From an uncultured Clostridia bacterium (GTDB lineage: Bacteria > Bacillota > Clostridia > TANB77 > CAG-508), in NCBI GenBank assembly GCA_934141445.1, contig CAKPCF010000001.1:1-64000 (forward strand): a DNA stretch of 64,000 nt, given 5' to 3'. Below the pieces are notes generated by a model. It was not told the origin of the DNA and did no database searches. It saw only the letters and a program-made list of their open reading frames with translations. The position numbers and the translations under genes were made by a program. How positions within the stretch are numbered: position 1 is the stretch's first letter; each line of letters opens with the position of its first letter. This document shows positions 17,548 to 26,271 of the stretch, in pieces.

Positions 17548-18285
17548 TTATATCTCACAACCACCATTTATAGAAATCACTTGACCAGTTGTAAATTCAT
17601 CTTCAACAAGCCACTTAACACATCTTGCAATATCAATTCCTTCGCCAATTTTTCCAAGTGGTGTTTCATTTGCAAAGTCTATTGTTTCTTGTTTTGAATA
17701 TTTTGAATTCATATCAGTATTTATCCAACCAGGCGCTATTGAATTTACTCTTATATTTGATGGTCCTAATTCTTTAGCCAAAGATTTTGTAATTCCATCT
17801 ATTCCTGCTTTAGATGCTGAATAAGCAGTAGCACAAGAGCCACCATTTACACCATAAATTGAAGATATATTTATTATACAGCCAGATTGTTGTTTTAACA
17901 TATATTTTACTGATTCTTGTGTAGTACAAAAAACAGAGTATAAATTATTTTTTATAACATTATTCCAATCTTCATCTGTTATATCTTGAAACATTTTTTC
18001 ATTATCTATTCCTGCATTATTAACAAGTACATCAATATGACCATATTTATTTATAATATATTCTACCATGGTAACCACTTCTGCTCTATTAGATACATCT
18101 GCTTTGAATATATCTATATTGCTACATTCAGAAAGCAATTCCTTCGCTTTTTCCTCTGACTTATTATAATTAGCAATAACTATATTATCCTTACTTAATT
18201 CTTTTGCAATTGCTCTTCCTATTCCTCTTGATGCACCAGTCACAAGAATTACTTTATTGGTATTTTTTTCTACTCTTTCTTCCAT
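17548..18285 (-). CDS. SDR-family oxidoreductase, FabG-like, 245 aa
   Basis: Classical short-chain dehydrogenase/reductase. Cofactor motif TGASRGIG at about 17-24, NNAG at about 88-91, catalytic Ser in NISSIYG (about 141), Tyr and Lys in YSASK (about 154-158), and PGWINTDM after it. A short polar N-terminal extension (MEERVEKNTNK) precedes the fold. It could be a 3-oxoacyl-ACP reductase or a sugar/alcohol dehydrogenase; no fatty-acid genes lie nearby, so the substrate is open. Its start overlaps the end of the HNH gene by 32 nt on the same strand, so the two may be cotranscribed. Confidence 0.85.
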   Translation of the reverse strand: MEERVEKNTNKVILVTGASRGIGRAIAKELSKDNIVIANYNKSEEKAKELLSECSNIDIFKADVSNRAEVVTMVEYIINKYGHIDVLVNNAGIDNEKMFQDITDEDWNNVIKNNLYSVFCTTQESVKYMLKQQSGCIINISSIYGVNGGSCATAYSASKAGIDGITKSLAKELGPSNIRVNSIAPGWINTDMNSKYSKQETIDFANETPLGKIGEGIDIARCVKWLVEDEFTTGQVISINGGCEI

Positions 18286-18643
18286 AATTTATATTTGCTC
18301 CTTTATATGTACTTGTAAGTGAATGACAATTCGGACAAAGTACAATTAAATTTTTTTCTTGATTATTCATATAATTACCATCTATATGCTCGATTTCTAG
18401 TGGTATATTACCAGTATATTTATTTACCTCACCCCAATTGCATCTAGCACATTTAAAATTATACTTTTTTAATAAATATGTTCTTATATACATTGAAAGT
18501 TGATAATCTCCTCTTAGACCATCTTCATTTCCATTTTTCCAATTATTTATATATTCATTATACTGATATTCTTTTTGGCATTTAACAGAACAAAATTTAT
18601 TTCTATTACAAATAGCTAATTGACAATTCAAACAAAATTTCAT
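18254..18643 (-). CDS. HNH endonuclease domain protein, 129 aa
   Basis: The N-terminus holds a zinc-ribbon-like set (CLNC, CSVKC; about residues 4-26). The HNH domain follows: CARCNW (about 69-74), then PLEIEHIDGNYMNNQEKNL and VLCPNCHSLT, i.e. the H-N-H core with two CxxC zinc knuckles. Such small free-standing nucleases are typical of phages and mobile DNA. I chose the ATG at 18643, which has GGTGA close upstream; an ATG at 18670 lacks one. It lies 80 nt downstream of the intron-containing tRNA-Thr on the same strand, with a terminator between. A homing link is possible but unproven. Confidence 0.75.
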   Translation of the reverse strand: MKFCLNCQLAICNRNKFCSVKCQKEYQYNEYINNWKNGNEDGLRGDYQLSMYIRTYLLKKYNFKCARCNWGEVNKYTGNIPLEIEHIDGNYMNNQEKNLIVLCPNCHSLTSTYKGANINYGRKSRKKYQ

Positions 18644-18689
18644 CTTATCACCACATATATTATAAAACAATTGTTTGTTAAAGTCAAGT

Positions 18690-18719
18690 AAAAAAAGAAA
18701 CTAGATTTCTCTAATTTCT
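18690..18719 (-). terminator. Terminator of the Lys-Glu-Thr tRNA operon
   Basis: Minus-strand AGAAATTAGA, GAAA tetraloop, TCTAGTTTCT, then TTTTTT. A ten-pair stem closed by a GNRA loop with a U tract, 4 nt after the CCA end of tRNA-Thr. Confidence 0.88.
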
Positions 18720-18722
18720 TCT

Positions 18723-19016
18723 TGGAGCCACTTGTCCGATTTGAACGGACGACCTACTGATTCATACTACTATAGTTTTCACTACCATTCCTGTTTGTAG
18801 TCTGGACTTTCTCTTTGCCATAGATAATTCCTTAGGCACACCGTATAAAGTCTCTACACTCGAATTTCTTCTAGCTCGGGATTACCAGTTAAGGCTTCCC
18901 CGAATTAGCGGTGTCCACTTTAAAGATTTCTCTCTAAAGGTGCAAGATAGTTCAAAATAAACAATTTGTTTATCTATCCCACAAGTCAGTTGCTCTACCA
19001 GCTGAGCTAAAGTGGC
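18723..19016 (-). tRNA. tRNA-Thr(UGU), split by a group I intron, CCA encoded
   Basis: Exon 1 is 19016-18981 and exon 2 is 18762-18723. Joined, they give an ordinary tRNA: acceptor GCCACTT/AAGTGGC, D arm GCTC/GAGC, anticodon stem ACTGA/TCAGT, loop CTTGTAA with anticodon TGT, T arm GTCCG/CGGAC with loop TTCAAAT, discriminator T, CCA. The sequence is typical of Firmicute tRNA-Thr(UGU). The interruption falls directly after anticodon position 36. It is the last gene of the three-tRNA operon. Without splicing no functional tRNA can form, so the intron must be active unless another tRNA-Thr(UGU) exists elsewhere. Confidence 0.93.
18763..18980 (-). ncRNA. Group I self-splicing intron (IC3-like), 218 nt
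   Basis: The 5' exon ends in U and the intron ends in G, as group I introns require. Core blocks match the cyanobacterial tRNA-Leu intron as I remember it: AATTCGGGGAAGCCT (18906-18892), GGTAATCCCGAGC (18886-18874), GTGTAGAGACTTTATACGG (18859-18841) and GGCAAAGAGAAAGTCCA (18819-18803). P7 pairs GACUU with AAGUC, where the cyanobacterial intron has GACUC with GAGUC, and the CGGG/CCCG pairing replaces CAGG/CCUG; both are covariations. P1 forms between UGU|GGGAUAG and CUAUCUUGCA, with the expected U-G wobble at the splice site. It holds no ORF. A small hairpin (ATAAACA...TGTTTAT) caps P1. Confidence 0.92.
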
Positions 19017-19025
19017 ATATTCAAT

Positions 19026-19100
19026 TGGTGACCCCTACGGGAATCGAACCCATGTCTCCGCCGTGAAAGGGCGATGTCTTAACCGCTTGACCAAGGGGCC
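19026..19100 (-). tRNA. tRNA-Glu(UUC), CCA encoded
   Basis: Acceptor GGCCCCT with AGGGGTC, anticodon stem TCGCC/GGCGG around loop CTTTCAC with anticodon TTC, T arm ATGGG/CCCGT with loop TTCGATT, encoded CCA. One acceptor pair is a G-T wobble. Second gene of the operon, 9 nt before tRNA-Thr. Confidence 0.95.
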
Positions 19101-19102
19101 AT

Positions 19103-19136
19103 ATAAAATGAATATCTAGATAGTAGATATTCATTT
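19103..19136 (-). other. Perfect hairpin between tRNA-Lys and tRNA-Glu
   Basis: AAAATGAATATCTA, loop CTATC, TAGATATTCATTTT forms a 14-pair stem in the 36-nt spacer. It could be a processing signal or a leaky terminator that lowers downstream tRNA output; the following U run is short (TTTTATAT). Confidence 0.6.
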
Positions 19137-19212
19137 TGGTGAGCTATCCGCGACTCGAACGCGGGACAACTTGATTAAAAGTCAAGTGCTCTACCACCTG
19201 AGCTAATAGCCC
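19137..19212 (-). tRNA. tRNA-Lys(UUU), CCA encoded
   Basis: Acceptor GGGCTAT/ATAGCTC (one G-T pair), D arm GCTC/GAGC, anticodon stem CTTGA/TCAAG around loop CTTTTAA with anticodon TTT, T arm CCGCG/CGCGG with loop TTCGAGT, encoded CCA. First gene of the Lys-Glu-Thr operon. Confidence 0.96.
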
Positions 19213-19266
19213 ATATTTTATATGGACAATCGTTTTTGTAACTGTGTTACTTGCGACTGCTTCTAT

Positions 19267-19295
19267 ATGATACACCTTTTTTTTTAGGTTGTCAA
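19267..19295 (-). promoter_or_regulatory. SigA promoter of the Lys-Glu-Thr tRNA operon
   Basis: Minus strand: TTGACA (19295-19290), 17-nt spacer containing a run of nine A, TATCAT (19272-19267). The first tRNA starts about 55 nt downstream. Confidence 0.8.
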
Positions 19296-19605
19296 CATTT
19301 TTTTAAAATTTTTTTAATTTTTTTTAAAATTTTATTTTTTTTAGATTTTCTTTAAGTAGCAAATCCTTTATTTTCAGTGCTTTGCAGTCTTTTCACATTT
19401 TGAAAAATTTTTAAATATTTTTTTAATTTTTTTAATATTTTTTAATTTTTAAACAAAAATTTTATAAAATTTATTTAAATTATTTTTTCCAATTACTTTC
19501 TTTTTTATAACATAAATTATATTTTTTCTGTACTTTATATTTGAATTTATCATTCATACATTTATATAAATTTCTATAATACATTTTCATATATAATAAA
19601 CAACA
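19296..19605. other. AT-rich intergenic stretch without recognised genes
   Basis: Long runs of T and A with hardly any G or C lie between the tRNA promoter and the terminator of the mutase fusion gene. I see no ORF with a ribosome site, no tRNA and no stable GC-containing hairpin. Confidence 0.6.
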
Positions 19606-19637
19606 AAAACTGTTGCATATTTCTACACAACAGTTTT
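19606..19637 (-). terminator. Terminator of the pyrophosphorylase-mutase fusion gene
   Basis: Arms AAAACTGTTG and CAACAGTTTT with a 12-nt loop, followed on the minus strand by TGTTG and AT-rich sequence, 35 nt after the stop. Confidence 0.75.
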
Positions 19638-19672
19638 CATTCCAATATATATTTTACTTTACAAAATACATT

Positions 19673-22633
19673 TTATTCATTTAAGGCTAACATGGCTGTT
19701 TTTAAATTATTCAATTTCTTTTCTGCATCTTCCATAGATTTACCTTTTACACCCATATAGAACTTAACTTTTGGTTCTGTTCCAGATGGTCTTACACAAC
19801 ACCAGCTGTTATCATCTAAATCGTAATATAAGACATTTGATGTAGGTAAACCTGTTTCTGATTCTTTACCTGTTGAATAATCTATTATTTTGCCTGTTTT
19901 ATAATCTCTAAAGCTTAATACTTTATAATCTCCCAGTTTCTTTGGTGGATTATTTCTTATTTTATTCATCAATTCTTGTATTTTTTGTGCTCCATCAGCA
20001 CCTTTTAAAGTTATTGTTGAAATTCCTTCTTTATAGAATCCATATTTTTCATAAATTTTAATCATTTGATCCCATAAAGTTAAACCATGTTTTTTATAGT
20101 AAGCTGCAGCTTCGCAAAGCATCATAACAGCTGTTATAGCATCCTTATCTCTTGCATGAGTTCCTACTAAACAACCATAACTTTCTTCAAATCCAAATAA
20201 ATATTCATGGCTTCCTGTTGCTTCAAAATTTCTTATTTGTTCACCAATATATTTGAATCCTGTTAATACTTCTATAAAATCAATTTTATATTCTTTTGCT
20301 ATTGCGATTGCTAAATTTGATGATACTATTGTTGAAACTAAAGCACCATTCTTTGGTAATAATTTTTTAGCTTTCTTTTGAGAAAGTACGTATTCAGCAA
20401 TCAATAATCCTGACATATTTCCTGTAAATGATTTATATTCACCTGTTTTTGAATCTTTTGCATAAACACCTAATCTATCAGCATCAGGGTCTGTTGCAAG
20501 AACAACATCAGCATCAACTTTTTTAGCTAGTTTTAAAGCTAAATCAAAAGCTTTTGGGTCTTCTGGGTTTGGATAATCAACTGTTGGGAAACTTCCATTA
20601 GGTAATTCTTGTTCTGGAACTACATAAACATTTTTAAATCCTAAACTGTCTAATACTGTTTGAACTGGTACATTTCCTGTTCCATGAAGTGGTGTATAGA
20701 CTATTTTTAAATCACTTTCTTCTTTAATCACATCTGGATTTAATACTTGTTTCTTTATTGCTTCCAAATATAATTTATCCATAGCTTTTCCTATAACATT
20801 ATATAGTCTTAATTTTTTAGCTTCTTCTAAAGTAGTTCCTCTTACTAAAGAATAATCTTTTACTTTATTAACTTCGCTTATAATTTCTTTATCTGTTGGG
20901 CTAACAATTTGAGCTCCATCTTCCCAATATACTTTGTATCCATTATATTCTGGTGGATTATGGCTTGCAGTAATCATAACACCTGCTGTACAGCCTAATT
21001 CTCTAACTGCAAAAGATAATTCAGGAACTGGTCTTAAAGAATCAAATATAAATGTTTTGATTCCATTTGCATTAAAACATAATGCTGTTTTTTGAGCAAA
21101 TTCAGGTGACATATTTCTAGAATCATAAGCAATTGCTACACCTTTATTTTCTGTTCCCATTTTTAAAATATAATTTGCTAAACCTTGAGTAGCTTTTGTA
21201 ACAGTATAAATATTCATTCTATTTGTACCATTTCCAATAACTCCTCTTAATCCTGCTGTTCCGAATTCCAAATCTTTATAAAATCTATCTTTAATTTCTT
21301 CTTCATCACCAGCAATTGTTAAAAGTTCTTTTCTAGTTGCTTCATCAAAAATTGGATTTGTGCACCAATCTTGATATTTTTTCATTCTTTCAACTTTATT
21401 AAAATAATCTCTATATAATTTTCTTGCTGTTTCTGGACTATCTGCACCTTCTGCATTTTTTATTGGGGCAAATTCTTCTTCTCTTTTTACTCTTAAAACT
21501 ACAACATCATCTAACATTTCATAAGAGTCAAATATAAACATTTCAAATTTATATGCATTTGGTTTTGTAGCTTCTACAACTTTTCCATCTTCACCTAAAT
21601 AATTTGCTTTTTTGAAAGCTGTATGATATGGAAGTTTTAATTTGCAAACTTTCTCTAATCCTTTAATATTATATAAATGGAATATAGCATTTGCATCTCC
21701 ATAAACTAAAGATCTGTCATCATCTCTTAAGCTAGCCATTTCTTCAGAAATTTCAGTATATTCAACAACACCTACTTTTTTATTTTTTCTGCAAAATACA
21801 CCAACTTTTTCTTTTGGATCTGTTTTTTCTATTGATTTTACAGAACCTAAAACTTTATTATGAATTGACATACCAATTAAAAGTGGATCAATTGGTTTTA
21901 CTAAAACATTATCTACACCACTAATAAATACCCATTCAATTCCATTTTTCTTCATTTCTTCAATTACACCACATTTGTCCATTGATTGAAGAGTTCCACC
22001 ATGTCCATTTGCAGCTAATTTTACCATACCATTTTCTGTTAATAATATTTTTCCATCTGTTCCAATCATTGGTAATTCACCTTGTTTAAAGAAGTGAATT
22101 GCTTCTTTTGGATATCCAAAATAACTATGTTTTTCAAAGAAATCTACAGTAGCATCATTATTTTCTCTACTTGTCATTATGTACCATGGTACAACTGTAT
22201 CATATTTCTTTTGTGCATCCTTGAAAGTATCACAAAGTGCTTCGAAAATTGATTTATGACTTTCTAATCCAAAATCAAAAGTTCCTTTTGGTCCTTTATG
22301 TCCAAGTCTTGTTCCTTGTCCACCAGCCATTGTTACAACAGCTAATTTATTATATTTTATTGCTTCTATACCTTTTTTCTCATACATCTCTTTTTCTGCA
22401 GCTGTTAATTTTGATTTATCAACATGCTCAATTGGTTCTATTAAATCTTTTTTTAAATCAACAGGCTTTGTAGCTTGTTCATATAGTTCGTTCATTAAAT
22501 CGAAGTCTATATTTTCAATTTGATTTAATAATTCCTTTTTTTCTTCTTCTGTTTTTTCATCATACTTCATTAGTAAATGTTCTTGATGATATTTTTTTAA
22601 TTTTTCCTTTACTTTTTGTAATTCTTCATTCAT
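19673..22633 (-). CDS. UDP-sugar pyrophosphorylase / phosphohexomutase fusion, 986 aa
   Basis: Two enzymes in one chain. Residues about 1-400 are a UDPGP-family uridylyltransferase (eukaryote-like UAP/UGP type): GGQGTRLG at 104-111, FKQGELPM at 182-189, NGHGG at 209-213, KPNAYKFEMFIFD at 357-369. Residues about 420-986 are a complete alpha-D-phosphohexomutase: TASHNP at 555-560 (phosphoserine Ser557), metal loop DPDADRLG at 715-722, sugar loop GFEESYG at 814-820, phosphate loop RPSGTEPK at 948-955. The chain would turn glucose-6-phosphate (or the GlcNAc equivalent) into the UDP-sugar in two consecutive steps. Which sugar is used is not visible; the GFEESYG loop favours glucose. Single-gene unit with its own terminator. 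Confidence 0.9.
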   Translation of the reverse strand: MNEELQKVKEKLKKYHQEHLLMKYDEKTEEEKKELLNQIENIDFDLMNELYEQATKPVDLKKDLIEPIEHVDKSKLTAAEKEMYEKKGIEAIKYNKLAVVTMAGGQGTRLGHKGPKGTFDFGLESHKSIFEALCDTFKDAQKKYDTVVPWYIMTSRENNDATVDFFEKHSYFGYPKEAIHFFKQGELPMIGTDGKILLTENGMVKLAANGHGGTLQSMDKCGVIEEMKKNGIEWVFISGVDNVLVKPIDPLLIGMSIHNKVLGSVKSIEKTDPKEKVGVFCRKNKKVGVVEYTEISEEMASLRDDDRSLVYGDANAIFHLYNIKGLEKVCKLKLPYHTAFKKANYLGEDGKVVEATKPNAYKFEMFIFDSYEMLDDVVVLRVKREEEFAPIKNAEGADSPETARKLYRDYFNKVERMKKYQDWCTNPIFDEATRKELLTIAGDEEEIKDRFYKDLEFGTAGLRGVIGNGTNRMNIYTVTKATQGLANYILKMGTENKGVAIAYDSRNMSPEFAQKTALCFNANGIKTFIFDSLRPVPELSFAVRELGCTAGVMITASHNPPEYNGYKVYWEDGAQIVSPTDKEIISEVNKVKDYSLVRGTTLEEAKKLRLYNVIGKAMDKLYLEAIKKQVLNPDVIKEESDLKIVYTPLHGTGNVPVQTVLDSLGFKNVYVVPEQELPNGSFPTVDYPNPEDPKAFDLALKLAKKVDADVVLATDPDADRLGVYAKDSKTGEYKSFTGNMSGLLIAEYVLSQKKAKKLLPKNGALVSTIVSSNLAIAIAKEYKIDFIEVLTGFKYIGEQIRNFEATGSHEYLFGFEESYGCLVGTHARDKDAITAVMMLCEAAAYYKKHGLTLWDQMIKIYEKYGFYKEGISTITLKGADGAQKIQELMNKIRNNPPKKLGDYKVLSFRDYKTGKIIDYSTGKESETGLPTSNVLYYDLDDNSWCCVRPSGTEPKVKFYMGVKGKSMEDAEKKLNNLKTAMLALNE

Positions 22634-22779
22634 TTTTATAAAAGCTCCTTTCTATATTTGTAGAACTCTTTGAATTTTTAGTATATCTTATAACAATTTA
22701 AATATGAAGTCAACATCTTTTCTTTTTTCTTATTACGGCTAAAGGTTTTCTAGAGTTTGTACTAATTGATATACGCATT

Positions 22780-23232
22780 TTATTTCAAAATTGTGATTTC
22801 TGTGTAACTTTTCTTTGGAATATTTGTAAACAAATTTGAAATAGGCTTTGCCCCCTCTGTTGTAAGCAAATTATCATTTTCTTCTAATACCTTCTCAATG
22901 TATTTCATATCTTGTAAAAATTTATAGCAACAAATTAGAATTTTAGAATTTTGAAAATTCACTTTTGTCTTTTCTATAAATTCATTACTTCCGCCTATAA
23001 TTACAATTGTCTCCTCATCAAATTTTTCATTATTATTAAATGAATTTTCAATTTTTTTCCAATTTTCTTTTGGAATATTCATTATCTTTCTTAAATTCTT
23101 TATGCTTTTACCAATATTTTTTTCTAATATTGTTACTACATTTTGGTTTTCTTGTATTTTTTCATTTATATATGGTAAAAGGATACTAGCCAAATGTTCT
23201 TCGCTTGCATAAAAACAACACATTTTTTTCAT
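22780..23232 (-). CDS. Hypothetical protein, 150 aa, MEDS-like fold possible
   Basis: GGAGG lies 7 nt before the ATG. The product has an alpha/beta pattern: CCFYASEEHLASILLPYINEKIQENQNVVTILEKNI at the N-terminus, VIIGGSNEFIEK in the middle, ILICCYKFLQDMKYIEKVLEENDNLLTTEG at the C-terminus. The opening motif recalls clostridial proteins of the sensory MEDS/DcmR type that handle an incoming cofactor, but identity is weak. Cys5, Cys6 and a later Cys-Cys pair are notable. Stands alone between the fusion gene and spoIIR. Function unknown. Confidence 0.65.
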   Translation of the reverse strand: MKKMCCFYASEEHLASILLPYINEKIQENQNVVTILEKNIGKSIKNLRKIMNIPKENWKKIENSFNNNEKFDEETIVIIGGSNEFIEKTKVNFQNSKILICCYKFLQDMKYIEKVLEENDNLLTTEGAKPISNLFTNIPKKSYTEITILK

Positions 23233-23317
23233 TTCATACCCTCCATATATTTGATATTAGAATTTTACCATTTGAATTTTTACTGGTCAATTTAATTCGT
23301 ATTTTCTTTTTCGACAT

Positions 23318-23346
23318 GTATAAAATTCATTTTTTGGTTCATAATG
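23318..23346 (+). promoter_or_regulatory. Possible forespore-type promoter of spoIIR
   Basis: GTATA at 23318-23322, 17-nt spacer, CATAATG at 23340-23346, similar to SigF/SigG promoters. In other spore formers spoIIR is transcribed by SigF. Position fits (about 47 nt before the start), but the match is loose. Confidence 0.35.
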
Positions 23347-23392
23347 AAATTTATAGAAATTATTGTTTATTATTACATTTTTAGGAGATTAT

Positions 23393-24046
23393 ATGAAAAG
23401 TTTTTTGAAAAAATTTACCTTAATAGTTATATTATTTATATCTTTTTTACTTATATGTATGACAACTTATGCTGGAAATGTTTTTAACAATTTAAGCTCA
23501 AATGTGTTTAGGCTTCATATTATTGCTAACAGTGATTCTGATTCAGACCAACAACTAAAATTAAGAGTTCGTGATGCCATAATAGAATATATGAAAAATT
23601 CTAATGAAAATTCATCTTCAAAAGAAAATGTTATATCTTATTGTCAAAATCATCTAGCAGAGCTTAAACAAATTGCCGAAAAAGTTATTCAAGAAAATGG
23701 TTACAATTATACTGTGAATATTGAAATAGGAAATTTTTATTTTCCAACTAAAAATTATGCCAATATTTCACTTCCAGCTGGTCAATATGATGCACTTCGT
23801 ATAAAAATAGGAAATGCTGAAGGAAAAAATTGGTGGTGTAGTTTATTTCCACCTCTTTGCTTTGTTGATGTTTCATCCGGTGTAGTTGAAGATGAAGATG
23901 CTGAAACATTAAAAGAAAATTTAGATTCAGAGGATTATTCCTTGATAACAAGCGATTCTGAGGCAATGAAATTCAAGTTCAAAATTGTAGAAATAATAAA
24001 TAAAAAATTAGAAAAAAACAATATTTTAATGGCTTTTAAAAATTAG
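23393..24046 (+). CDS. spoIIR: Stage II sporulation protein R, 217 aa
   Basis: Forespore-made secreted signal that triggers processing of pro-SigE in the mother cell through SpoIIGA. A signal peptide/anchor occupies about residues 1-28. Family motifs: FRLHIIANSDSDSDQQLKLRVRDAI (about 40-64) and GKNWWCSLFPPLCFVD (about 145-160). A TTG at 23363 would give a longer product, but AGGAG stands just before the ATG at 23393, so I use that. Length is standard. Confidence 0.93.
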   Translation: MKSFLKKFTLIVILFISFLLICMTTYAGNVFNNLSSNVFRLHIIANSDSDSDQQLKLRVRDAIIEYMKNSNENSSSKENVISYCQNHLAELKQIAEKVIQENGYNYTVNIEIGNFYFPTKNYANISLPAGQYDALRIKIGNAEGKNWWCSLFPPLCFVDVSSGVVEDEDAETLKENLDSEDYSLITSDSEAMKFKFKIVEIINKKLEKNNILMAFKN

Positions 24047-24149
24047 AAAAATGTATTGTAAAAAAAATAACTTTATGATATAGTTGCAATGAATATAATG
24101 TCTTTTTATGAGTTTTTTAATTCATATAATATAAATGGGGGTATTTATT

Positions 24150-25430
24150 TTGGAAAAATTAGTTATTACAGGAAAAACTCCGTTAAAAGGTGAAGTTATA
24201 ATTAGTGGTGCAAAAAACGCCGCTGTTGCAATAATTCCAGCTACTTTATTGATAAATGGAATTTGCACAATTGATAACCTTCCTAACATAAGTGATGTAA
24301 AATTATATTGTGATATATTAAAAGATTTAGGTGCAAAAGTTACTTGGAACACAAAAAACGAAGTTACTATTGATACTAGAAATATAAATTGTTGTAATGC
24401 ACCACTAGAAGTAACAAGAAAGTTTAGAGCTTCTTATTATTTAATAGGGGCTCTTCTTGGCAGATGTCATAAAGCTCAAGTTGGTATTCCTGGTGGATGT
24501 AATTTAGGTCAAAGACCTATTGATCAACACATAAAAGGTTTTGAAGCTCTTGGCGCTAAAGTTGATGTTTCTCAAGGAAATATCACAGCATCAACTGATA
24601 AACTAGTTGGTACATCTATATATATGGATATAGTTTCTGTTGGAGCAACTATAAATGTTATGCTTGCAAGTGTTTTAGCTGAAGGTACTACAATTATTGA
24701 TAATGCTGCTAAAGAGCCTCATATCGTTGATGTTGCAAACTTTTTAAACACTATGGGTGCTGATATTCGTGGTGCTGGTACAGATATGATTAAAATTAAC
24801 GGTGTAAAAGAACTAAAAGGTAATGCTACATATTCTGTTGTACCAGACCAAATTGAAGCTGGAACTTTTATGCTTGCTGCTGTTGCTTCAAAAGGTGATG
24901 TAACAATTAAAAATTGTATAACAAAACACTTGGAATCTATAACAGCTAAAATTATTGAAATTGGAGGTAAAGTAGATGCAAATGGTGACCATTTGCGTGT
25001 TTGGTGTGATGAAAGACCTCACAAAGCTACAATTAAAACTTTACCATATCCTGGTTTTCCAACAGATTTGCAACCTCAAATGGGTGTTGTTTTGTCTTTA
25101 GCTAATGGTACAAGTATTATAAATGAAAGTATTTGGGAATCTCGTTTCCAATATACAGCTGAACTTAATAAAATGGGTGCAAAAATTACAGCTTCTGGTA
25201 AAACTGCTGTATTTGAAGGAGTTGAAGGTTTAACTGGCGCTCCTGTTTATGCAACAGATTTAAGAGCTGGAGCTGCTTTAATTATTGCCGGAATTTCAGC
25301 AGAAGGTACTACTGAAATTTACAATTTAGACCACATTGACCGTGGCTATGAAAATATTGAAGAAAAATTCAAAAATTTAGGTGCTCATATTGAAAGAGTA
25401 AAAGCTGAAGAGGAAATGAAATTATGCTAA
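24150..25430 (+). CDS. murA: UDP-N-acetylglucosamine 1-carboxyvinyltransferase, 426 aa
   Basis: First committed step of peptidoglycan synthesis: transfers enolpyruvate from PEP to UDP-GlcNAc. The N-terminus [21 protein letters not shown] is typical and starts at TTG 24150, with GGGGGT 8 nt upstream; the ATG at 24135 lies on that ribosome site. Catalytic Cys117 is in [13 protein letters not shown], so the enzyme should be sensitive to fosfomycin. Length is normal. Its stop overlaps the start of walJ by 7 nt (ATGCTAA), implying translational coupling. Firmicutes often hold two murA copies; I cannot tell which this is. Confidence 0.95.
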   Translation: MEKLVITGKTPLKGEVIISGAKNAAVAIIPATLLINGICTIDNLPNISDVKLYCDILKDLGAKVTWNTKNEVTIDTRNINCCNAPLEVTRKFRASYYLIGALLGRCHKAQVGIPGGCNLGQRPIDQHIKGFEALGAKVDVSQGNITASTDKLVGTSIYMDIVSVGATINVMLASVLAEGTTIIDNAAKEPHIVDVANFLNTMGADIRGAGTDMIKINGVKELKGNATYSVVPDQIEAGTFMLAAVASKGDVTIKNCITKHLESITAKIIEIGGKVDANGDHLRVWCDERPHKATIKTLPYPGFPTDLQPQMGVVLSLANGTSIINESIWESRFQYTAELNKMGAKITASGKTAVFEGVEGLTGAPVYATDLRAGAALIIAGISAEGTTEIYNLDHIDRGYENIEEKFKNLGAHIERVKAEEEMKLC

Positions 25431-26212
25431 ATTTTTGTAGTTTATATAGTGGCAGTTCTGGTAACTGCCTTTTTGTTGAAACACAATCAACAAAAATTTT
25501 AGTAGACTGTGGAACAAGTGGAAAAAAAGTTTGTGAAGGCCTTTCAGCAATTGGAAAAGATATAACAGATATAGATGCTATTTTAGTTACTCATGAACAT
25601 TCAGACCATATTCAAAGTTTAGGGTTAATCTCTAAAAAATATGATATACCTGTTTATGCTAATTTTGAGACCTGGCAAGCAATGCAAACACAAGCTCAAA
25701 AAATAAATACTTCAAATCAAAAAACATTTGAAAATGATAATGATTTTGAAGTTGGCAATTTACTTATACATCCTTTTTCAACTCCACATGATGCTGCAAA
25801 TCCTTGTGGCTTTAATATATATTCTGGAAAGAAAAAGCTAAGTATTGCAACAGATTTAGGACATATGGATAATATAATTCTTGAAAATTTAAAAGGAAGT
25901 TCATTCATACTTTTAGAATCAAATTATGATCCAGAAATTTTAAGAGTTTCAAAATATCCATACATATTAAAACAAAGAATTGCTGGTCCAAATGGTCATT
26001 TATCAAATTCTACTGCAGGAAAAACTATTGGTCATCTAATTCCTAATGACTTACAAACAGTTATGCTTGGTCATTTAAGTAAAGAAAATAATTTCCCAGA
26101 GTTAGCATATCAAACTGTTGTTGAAGAACTAATGAGCCAAAATATTGATACTAATGAAATATCATTGAGTGTCGCAAAAAGGAACGAGCCAAGTCAAATA
26201 ATAGAATTATAA
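25424..26212 (+). CDS. walJ: MBL-fold hydrolase WalJ/YycJ-like, 262 aa
   Basis: Metallo-beta-lactamase fold nuclease-like protein. N-terminal [16 protein letters not shown] and the metal motif THEHSDH at 56-62 are diagnostic, followed by ATDLGHM, LLESNYD and LGHLSKENN metal ligands. Relatives (YycJ/WalJ) are linked to cell-wall/replication coordination and DNA repair. In bacilli the gene follows the walRK regulators; here it follows murA and no walRK is present in the window. Confidence 0.85.
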   Translation: MLNFCSLYSGSSGNCLFVETQSTKILVDCGTSGKKVCEGLSAIGKDITDIDAILVTHEHSDHIQSLGLISKKYDIPVYANFETWQAMQTQAQKINTSNQKTFENDNDFEVGNLLIHPFSTPHDAANPCGFNIYSGKKKLSIATDLGHMDNIILENLKGSSFILLESNYDPEILRVSKYPYILKQRIAGPNGHLSNSTAGKTIGHLIPNDLQTVMLGHLSKENNFPELAYQTVVEELMSQNIDTNEISLSVAKRNEPSQIIEL

Positions 26213-26220
26213 ATGTTTTT

Positions 26221-26266
26221 AAGAAGATAAATTTATATTATAAATATAGTATAAACCTATCTTCTT
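26221..26266. terminator. Bidirectional terminator between walJ and spmB
   Basis: AAGAAGATA ... TATCTTCTT encloses an AT-rich loop, with T-rich flanks on the right and A-rich on the left. Convergent genes end on either side. Confidence 0.7.
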
Positions 26267-26271
26267 TTATT

